From positions 31,576,224 to 31,640,223 of the forward strand of contig OX637287.1 in assembly GCA_951799445.1 (NCBI GenBank): DNA of 64,000 nucleotides, given 5' to 3'. This DNA is from Pseudisothecium myosuroides (lineage: Eukaryota; Streptophyta; Bryopsida; Hypnales; Lembophyllaceae). This document shows, piece by piece, positions 57,203-64,000 of the stretch (positions are counted from its first letter, which is position 1; the number at the start of each line of letters is the position of its first letter). The notes beneath the pieces were generated by a model that did no database searches, had not been told where the DNA came from, and saw only the letters and a program-made list of their open reading frames with translations. A program made the position numbers and the translations under genes.

Positions 57203-57356
57203 TGGAGTGATACTTTTTGTGATGGAGTTGGGATTCACTTGTGATAAAAAAAATGGGGAGGGAGTTAAGTGATGGAGTGATATTTTTTATGATGGAGTTG
57301 GGATTCACTTGTGATAAAAAAAATGGGGAGGGGGTTAAGTGATGGAGTGATATTGC
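57203..57356 (+). repeat. About 75-bp tandem repeat, two units
   Basis: The phrase GATGGAGTTGGGATTCACTTG recurs near 57220 and 57292, followed each time by TGATAAAAAAAATGGGG and GTTAAGTGATGGAGTGATA. The units are nearly identical. Confidence 0.8.
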
Positions 57357-57359
57357 CAG

Positions 57360-59470
57360 AAGCATAAGAATTTAATCCCGAATATCATGAAAGCTAATGG
57401 AATTTTTTTTTTAAATGCCTCCTACTTTCTGAAACTCAATTCCAAATGTCATAGAATTTTTTGGTATTCGGACGAACGTGTGGAAACGATAAAAAACATG
57501 TGGAAGTTGTAGATATCCCCAACGTACATAATATATCCATGAGTCATAAAATAAAACCGCGTTGCCCTGGAAAAAAAAATGTACAAGTTTGAAATAATCT
57601 GAACATTACTTTCAAATCCGTAGCTGCATTGAAGTCACTATTCATTTTAAAATTGGGAGCATTTAGAACTTCCACATCCTTTCTTCCTCCTGCAAATGCC
57701 AACAAATTCCATGACATTGGGAATGAGTTGCTAGAAGTACTGGCATGGTTTATATTTTTTATTTATTACTTCATGTAGTATCCCTAAGAAACTGGCGCAA
57801 AAATTGAATGTGCACATACAATCTTAATGTTGGAAACATTTTGAAGTTGCACATTCTTTTTCCTCCTCCAAATGCGCAAAAATTCCATGACATTTGAGAT
57901 ATAGTTCCAAAAACTATAGGGCATGGCTTCGAAGTCATTCAACGGAAGTAATTGTTACCTAAACACTCCAATCTTACAAATGGGAAGAAAAAATATACAT
58001 ATTCATAATTATGTTGGAAAAGATGTTTAGATTCTAAACTTTTAAGATATTCTTAATAGAAGTTTATTGTAGATGTCAATTTAGAATTTTAAGCATTATT
58101 CTTCAATTTATGCAATTGAGTTCTTCCATAAATTTGGTTTTCAATGGCATGAAATAGAATTAATTCAAGTCACTCATTCTAAAAGTCTAAGTGTGAGTCC
58201 TAAAATCACATCAAAGAAAAGGATTAAAAGATTTGAAATTACTTTCACATTTTTAACATTGTTCACTTGGAATCTAACATTAAAATCTTTAAGTCTATAA
58301 ATGATATTGTTTAATTTTATGTGGAAGACATGAAATCCTCCATTGAAAGTGGGATTAGCTGGGACACAATTTCTTCTTCTTTGGAGTAAATATAGAAAAA
58401 CAAACCATGTCATGTACCTTGTTTAGGGTATATCCTGAACTCCAAAATAACCCTAGAATGTCCTGAGCTTCTAGGAAGTTGCTCTAAATTGGAAAGAAGT
58501 CAATGTGTTGATTATTTGTATGAGTTCTTTTTGAATTGTAACCATTTAAAATCAAACTCCTTATGCTAAAGATCACATTAGAAAATAGAACACAACAATA
58601 ATGATCTCTTACGGATTGAAAGATTGTAATGTTTGATTATGAGGGTGTTAAAATTGTGGAAGTGATTTGAAGTCTTTCAATCATGTTTTCACATGTCAGA
58701 GCTAAAAAGTTGGTCACAAAAAAATTTGTGGTTAAAGGGCATAACATACAGAAGCCCAATCAATTTATGACTTCTTAAAATCTACTCTACAATTTTATGA
58801 AATGAATTTCTAATGTGATTTTTCCTCCAATAAATAGTGTATTTGAAGCTCATTCCCAAGAGCCCTGAATACTACAGGAAGTCAAGATTGCAATGGACAC
58901 ACGTGCACAAAATCTTGAATTTAAAAATCACATTTGCAAATTTTCAAAATCAAATTTTTAAAGCTAAAACTAAGCTAATCCCCCCCATAACCAACCGAAT
59001 AAGGAATTTCGACATGATCTACAGTAGTGAAGGCGTGAATTGCAGATAAAAGGACAATTTTATCGCTTGAATTCAAATTACTATGAATTTTGGTAGGCAA
59101 AAAGTGCACCAGACCCATGGGCAATATCTAGACTCTTCCAATTTCGATCATTCAATAACTTTTTACCTAATCATTATTTCCTATTTTTTTTTTCAAAACT
59201 TGGGACATGTGTCATATATTTACTAGTTCCAACCTTCAAAACGAAAAAAAAATCGCATTCTAAGCGTGGTCAAAAATACGTGCACCTATAGGTCGGGATT
59301 GGGTCACTAGTCAGGAATGGAGGATTACCTTAAACTTCAAAAAGATTTTTTCAAAAACATAAACTACTAAAAATAATAATTTGGGAAGGTTTTATTGAAC
59401 TTCAAAAACTGGTTCGGTTTTTGTGTCAAAAAAAACAAAACAAAACAAAAAAACAGGTTCGCTTTAAGTA
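57360..59470. other. AT-rich non-coding stretch
   Basis: No gene is recognisable on either strand. Near 57670-57710 and 57860-57905 are words like CCTCCTCCAAATGC and ATTCCATGACATTTG that resemble the unit of the 170-bp array at 1340-2530, so old copies of that repeat may be present here. Confidence 0.5.
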
Positions 59471-62176
59471 GGTTTGGGGACGTACCTAAGGTTCAGTGCC
59501 AGCGTTGGTTGGTCATTGTCTTCCACAAAGGCGGCGCCCTCGTCGTCGTTGCCCACAACGCCATCGTCAGCCGAGTCTCATTTGTGAGGTTTCTTTTTGG
59601 GCACCAAGGTTTCCAAATTCAGGAGAGAGATTAGAGGCGCGTGTTTAGGCTTTTGATCTTGCGGTGTGTAGAGAGGGTGTGGTGGAGAAGCGGCCCTGAG
59701 TAATAGAGAGTTCATATTGATTTGCGTTGCATAGTGATTTGCGTGAGAGTGGGAAACAGGCATTACGAAGTGAGTGCGGGTGTGGCGAGTGTGCTGAGTG
59801 CAGGCATTTTGTGAGACTGGATTTGGCATTGGTGCGGGTATTGCGGGCGAACTCTACATTAGAACATCAAAGAAGCTCTCTTTGTCGAGGAGCTTCATCG
59901 CAGTTTTGTTGCGATCACACTAGTCGCAGTTGCGCAATGTACCATTGCCCTGCCGCCTTCCTTTGTGTTTCACTTCCCTGGGTTAAAGTCAGTTCGAGCG
60001 GAATTGGATCGCTAGTTGTGCTAGGCAAAGCTTTCACTCCCTGACAATTGGATGTGCTCGGGAGGGGTTTACACTTCGCAATTGGATCGCTAGTTGTGCT
60101 CGGGAGGAGTTTACACTTCGGTGCTTTTAGAGATTCTAGTGCGAGGGCGGGCGGGAGGTGCGCCGAAATTTTCTTCGTTTGATGCGTAGCTGGAGGGTTT
60201 AGGATTTTGGGAAGCAGCATTGGCGAGCGTGGCGAAGTTTGATTTTGGACTGCTTCAGACTGCATCATCGTGAGTTTTCTATTTCAAAAGACAAAAATGC
60301 AGTTGTTTTGTCTTTCTTTCTTGGTTGCAATTTCTTTGCTTCGTCAACGTAATTTGTATGAAAATTTTAGAATTGCGGCATTTTTTGGGACCTCTCATAG
60401 TATTGAGGTGAACTGATCATTTCAGAGATGAGAGAGCTGCAGGGGTCAATTGAACTCAGATAGTGCGTTTAGGGTTTCTCTTAGGAAGTTACGGCCCAAA
60501 TATCCAAAATTTAGCAAACCCTGAAATTCGAAGGTGAACTGAGAATTCTAGGGTTTCGAGAGGTTGTCAGCAATTTAGAATTTGGGAATCCTCAAGTTTT
60601 CTACTTGCTCATTAATGAGAAGAAGAAGAATATACTGAGGCTCTTTAATGCATTTCAATTTCTGTATTTTGTTCTTTCTGTGTGCTTATATTATGTGCTT
60701 GCAATTTGAGTGTATTTGTGTAATGTGTTCTTTGTGTGTATTGCATTCTCTGTGTGCTTGTAATTTGTGTACTCCTGTGTTGTGCTCTATGCATGTGCTT
60801 CTATTGTGCTATTTTTGTTTTTCTGTGCTCTCTGTGTGTGCTTGTCACATTGATTTAAACCTTTTTTTAATTTCTGCCTATGTCAATGCCATTGCAGATT
60901 TCTAAGGCGATTTTTGACATTCTAAGGCGGTTTTTGCTGAAGTCTGCTATTAGCAAGTAAGTTTCATGTGCAGCACTTCTTTGCAAATAGCAATTATGTT
61001 CTGTTTGCAGTAGTCTGTAGCTGTCTTGCTGTCCTAGGAAGTATAAATAACAATTATCCCAGAAAATGCAGAACACATTAGGGTTTAGGGAACAAGATTA
61101 GGGTTTAGGAAGCTCAGTTTGTAGTTTTGTACACGAATTTTCAAAATTAAGTTTATCATCGACTCGAGAATAATGACTACTCAATAGTTAAAACTATCCT
61201 AGTTATCCTCGACCCGAGTATAAACACAGTCCCACTTGGCAAATTAGCCTTTATATCCTCGGGTCGACAATAACTAGAAAGACAGTGTTCAACAAACCCA
61301 TTACCACCTGCCGTAACTCCAGCAGAAAATCAATCCAACCCTAAGAACAGAAGCCAAAAAAGAAAAAATGGAATAACCTTGAAGGCTACCACGAAGCCGA
61401 CGACAAAAAAAAGCCATCCTAAAATGAATGAAACTATAGTCGACCCGAGTATAACCATTCCAATTGTGAAGGTAGACTTGTTACAATCGAGTCGACGATA
61501 TAAACTACGTCTTAAGAGAATAAAAGCCACAGAACCTCCCATAAATATCCAAACACAGTCCAACCCTAGGAAAAGCACAATAAGAGCTAAAAAAGAAACA
61601 ACTAAACTTATACTCGAGTCGAGGATAAGTAGTTATTTACCATCAAGTATAATCAGTACAACCACCATGAGTCGTTGTTACAGTCGACCCAAGTATAACT
61701 ACCATGTGAGTCATCAGATTAAAATTTTAAATTTCTTTAAAAAATAACTAAACCTTCAAGAATATAGGGAAACTTTAAGACAGAACAAAAGCTAGATAAT
61801 AGCAGCAAAACAAAACTCTAGGGATGACGCTGAAAACCCCAAGTTAGATCAAGAGGAAAGAATCTAAAATAAAAAACAAAAGACTGAGAGCACCAAAAAC
61901 AACCTCAGAAAGTACAGTCGGGTAGTCAACAAAAAATGACTAAAGCCAAAAAACCTAAAGGTCATACCATATCTATGTTATAGTCGGGTCAACAATACAC
62001 CTTATAGGAAACCAGATTAACAATACGACACTAAATCCGTAAGCGAGCAAGACTAAATAAGAGACATCTAAAGAAACGTAAATTCAAAACGTTGAAAATA
62101 GAATTACAATCTATACTCGTATCGAGGATAGAACTCGATCTAACCCACAGCTGACACATAATTTCAGGTTACTATC
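59471..62176 (+). other. Upstream region of the second ParB-like gene
   Basis: GC content rises from about 59,480. A GCAATTGGATCGCTAGTTGTGCTCGGGAGG repeat occurs two to three times at 59995-60120. A possible small exon with good borders is 60898-60955 (CATTGCAG|ATTTC ... AGCAA|GTAAGTTT). Telo-box words TTAGGGTTTAGG lie at 61078-61110. From 61150 onward copies of the GTCGACCCGAGTATAA motif appear. I see no protein-coding gene here; it may be the promoter and leader introns of the gene at 62177. Confidence 0.4.
61078..61110 (+). promoter_or_regulatory. Two telo-box-like words
   Basis: TTAGGGTTTAGG occurs twice, 20 bases apart. AAACCCTAA boxes are common in promoters of plant growth and translation genes. 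They are also plant-type telomere words, so a tiny interstitial telomere remnant is the alternative. Confidence 0.45.
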
Positions 62177-63860
62177 ATGGCAACAGAAGAATACTATGAC
62201 TACTCCAAAACAGAGCACCACCTTGAACCATTCATCAATCCCTTGAATGACGAACCGTTCATCTCAAAAATGGAGGGCAGCTACGGAAGCCTGTGGCAGT
62301 TCAAGGAGCACATAGCGGCATGGAGTTTTGGGATGAACAAGTGGAAGAAGTACATATACCTGAGGTACAAAACAACGGGCCAAACCAAGTACCTGCCGTG
62401 GAACATGAACGAAAAGGTCATGCTCATCAGCCACCACCACAAAAACTACGTAGCCGTCGTTCTTCGCGAAGTAAACGAAAATGGCAATGCAGGAAAGCAC
62501 TGCCACACAATCATAATAAACGTGTGCTCGAGCCACGCCAAATTCGACCTTGAAAATTTGATGACCTTCCTCAAGGGATCGCAGATGGACACCTTGAACG
62601 ACGAGTTTGAGACGCTTGGCGACGTCCCTTGGGTGGACACTACGGCACAGGGAAATGCAACTAGATTGCAGCTGATCTTCCAGACACTCGATCGATACGC
62701 CGGGGCCCATGTAGAGCCCCTTCTAGGCGTGGGAAGGAACGTCGTCCGTGAACACCAGGCCCACAACAACGCAACACAGAAACTTCCATCTGGCGCCACA
62801 GAGGAGGGAAGTCAGGGTACAAGACCTAGTCAGAGGAGGTCCGTGTTCCGGAAATGGGACAAAACGAACTTCGGAGGGACGGAGTCCACCAGAAAGAGGA
62901 AGAGGAGTATTTGTGGGGAAACAACAGGCGCTGGGAGCTCCGGATCAGCACTCACACAAGTCAAAGCAGGTCAGCCAAAAGAGCCGCTCGAAGAATACCA
63001 GAGGCATGCCATCATTCAACAAGCCTTCTGGGCAGAGCACAAAAACTGTTTTCTCTTCGAAAACGCAACAAAGAGCGTGCACATCAAGCAGTGCATCATC
63101 GCCAGAGGCGAGTACGTGATTCGTGCGCTGTAGAGGGATTCGATCGACAAAAACAAGGACTTCCTCGTCATGCTCGTGGACATCAAGCAGCGGCAGAAGA
63201 TTTGCGTTACGCCTGTCAATCATAAAGGCGAGTTGCTCATGAACAAGCCGACATCCTGGGACCAAATCAAGAATTTGCAATTCATGATTATAAACGGTCA
63301 GCACAACATCACTGCTTCAAAAGAGTTGCAGATTTCTGGCTGCGGAGAAGACCAAAAAGTGGAGCTGTAGAGATGGGACGCATACATTGTGTAGACTCAA
63401 GATGCCAACAAGTTGCGGAAAATATCCCAGTTCTACAACGCAACAAATCATCTTGAATTTGTACAGCCCACCTGGGGAAACCAGATAGTCAGCTGCCGAA
63501 ACATCTGGATCACCAGCAAGCGCTCGACAGACGATCCAAAGGAGAATGCTAACCGGTGGAACAAGTCCGTCTATAATATTAACAACTACAAGGTAAAAAT
63601 CTAACCCTATTGTTTATAGTCGAGTCAACGATATAGGCTTGTTCTCAAAATCATGTAAATTCTAAGTCTAGTATTGTCATAATCTTGATCTAACTGTTGA
63701 TCTTATCCTTGAGTCGACGTTAAGCTGTATTGAGAAACTGAAGAACAAAAGTTAGCAATCTGACGTTCGCTTTGACTTTGTTCAACAGAACTTCACAGAT
63801 GCAGTCGTCGACAGATATCAGAGCATACATCCAGATAAAGAAGGGTCGACTGTAAAAGGT
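61150..63860. repeat. Dispersed GTCGACCCGAGTATAA-like motif
   Basis: About twelve copies occur in both orientations, for example at 61159, 61209, 61258 (inverse), 61438, 61488 (inverse), 61608 (inverse), 61682, 61982, 62112 (inverse), 63616, 63707 (inverse) and a partial at 63844. They sit in the upstream region and in the intron at 63593-63788, and are nearly absent from the exon. Spacing is irregular, so this is not a tandem array. Confidence 0.8.
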
Positions 63861-64000
63861 CCCTCGGACCTGAAAAACAAAATCCAAATCATTACGCTCC
63901 CGGACGACCTCTTTGAGAATTGGAAAATCTTTTTGACAAAGCAGGCTGAAGGCAACATCATTGATCCCGTCACCTTGAAACCCTACAAGGAGGGAAAGCA
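62177..64000 (+). pseudogene. Second ParB-like gene, 3' end beyond window
   Basis: Exon 62177-63592, intron 63593-63788 (AAG|GTAAAA ... TTCAACAG|AAC), then an exon to the window edge, all in phase 0. ATG 62177 opens MATEEYYDYSKTEHHLEPF. Residues about 1-185 form a globular part with GSLWQFKEHIAAWSFGMNKW. A Ser/Arg-rich linker holds KRKRSICGE. Residues about 300-400 resemble a ParB or sulfiredoxin-like fold: EYVIRAL, RDSIDKNKDFLVMLVDIKQ, then FMIINGQHNITASKELQ, where known ParB domains have an I(D/N)GxHR element. Three in-frame TAG codons (63131, 63368, 63392) interrupt it; no other lesion is seen. It is diverged from the gene at 49435 but may share its origin. The assignment is by motif only. 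Confidence 0.6.

Noticed and set aside
59395..60268. Open frames on both strands as a gene
   Set aside because: No recognisable domain, no consistent splice structure, and part is a short tandem repeat.
1..64000. tRNA genes
   Set aside because: No cloverleaf with A and B boxes was noticed by eye; a covariance-model scan would be decisive.

Overview
The window looks like a transposon-dense chromosome segment from a plant, most likely a non-seed land plant or a streptophyte alga. The grounds are Ty3/gypsy pol genes with a tRNA-Asp type primer site, a MULE transposase with a SWIM zinc finger, a 5S rRNA-like unit with a TATA-like box near -28, TTTAGGG-type telo-boxes and short GT-AG introns. The species cannot be named from sequence alone. 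No intact ordinary host gene was recognised; nearly every coding region carries stops or frameshifts.

The main structure is one Mutator-like element (MULE) at 2702-55086. It is bounded by a perfect 9-bp target duplication (ATGGGAGAC at 2693-2701 and 55087-55095) and by inverted ends sharing TGCTATTTTGCGTGCG. Subtracting later insertions leaves about 13.1 kb. The element held two divergent genes. On the minus strand is a MULE/SWIM transposase (39635 down to 3613), now split into three pieces. On the plus strand is a ten-exon gene (49435-54081, about 1127 codons) that reads as a ParB-like domain followed by an N4/N6-type DNA methyltransferase-like domain. All nine introns are phase-consistent, but the gene has two stops, one frameshift and one broken splice donor. 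A DNA transposon carrying a ParB-methyltransferase fusion is the best candidate here for an undescribed system.

The MULE was then filled by nested LTR elements, each dated by its own 5-bp duplication. Family A has giant 4.6-5.5 kb solo LTRs: A1 in the transposase (CTCCG), A4 in the transposase (TGGAG), A3 in a gypsy gag gene (AGCCT) and A2 in a gypsy LTR. Family B is one gypsy element (7013-27698) inserted in A1; its internal region holds solo LTRs A3 and C1. Family C is a sister of B and is present as solo LTRs C1 (TGCTT), C2 (AGTAT) and C3 (GCAGG/GCAAG, inside C2). The segment 27699-32655 is an A2/A1 recombinant; the exchange deleted the end of B's 3' LTR. LTRs of both B and C carry a homologous reading frame of about 600 codons downstream of a TATA-like box, which is unusual for an LTR.

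Left of the MULE are a Helitron helicase relic (about 41-1066) and a 170-bp tandem array (about 1340-2530). Right of it (55096-64000) are AT-rich DNA, a 64-bp repeat next to a 5S rRNA-like sequence (56510-56627), a stretch with no recognisable gene (about 57360-59470), and a second ParB-like gene running off the window edge (62177-64000). That gene is interrupted by three TAG codons and surrounded by about a dozen copies of a GTCGACCCGAGTATAA-like motif.
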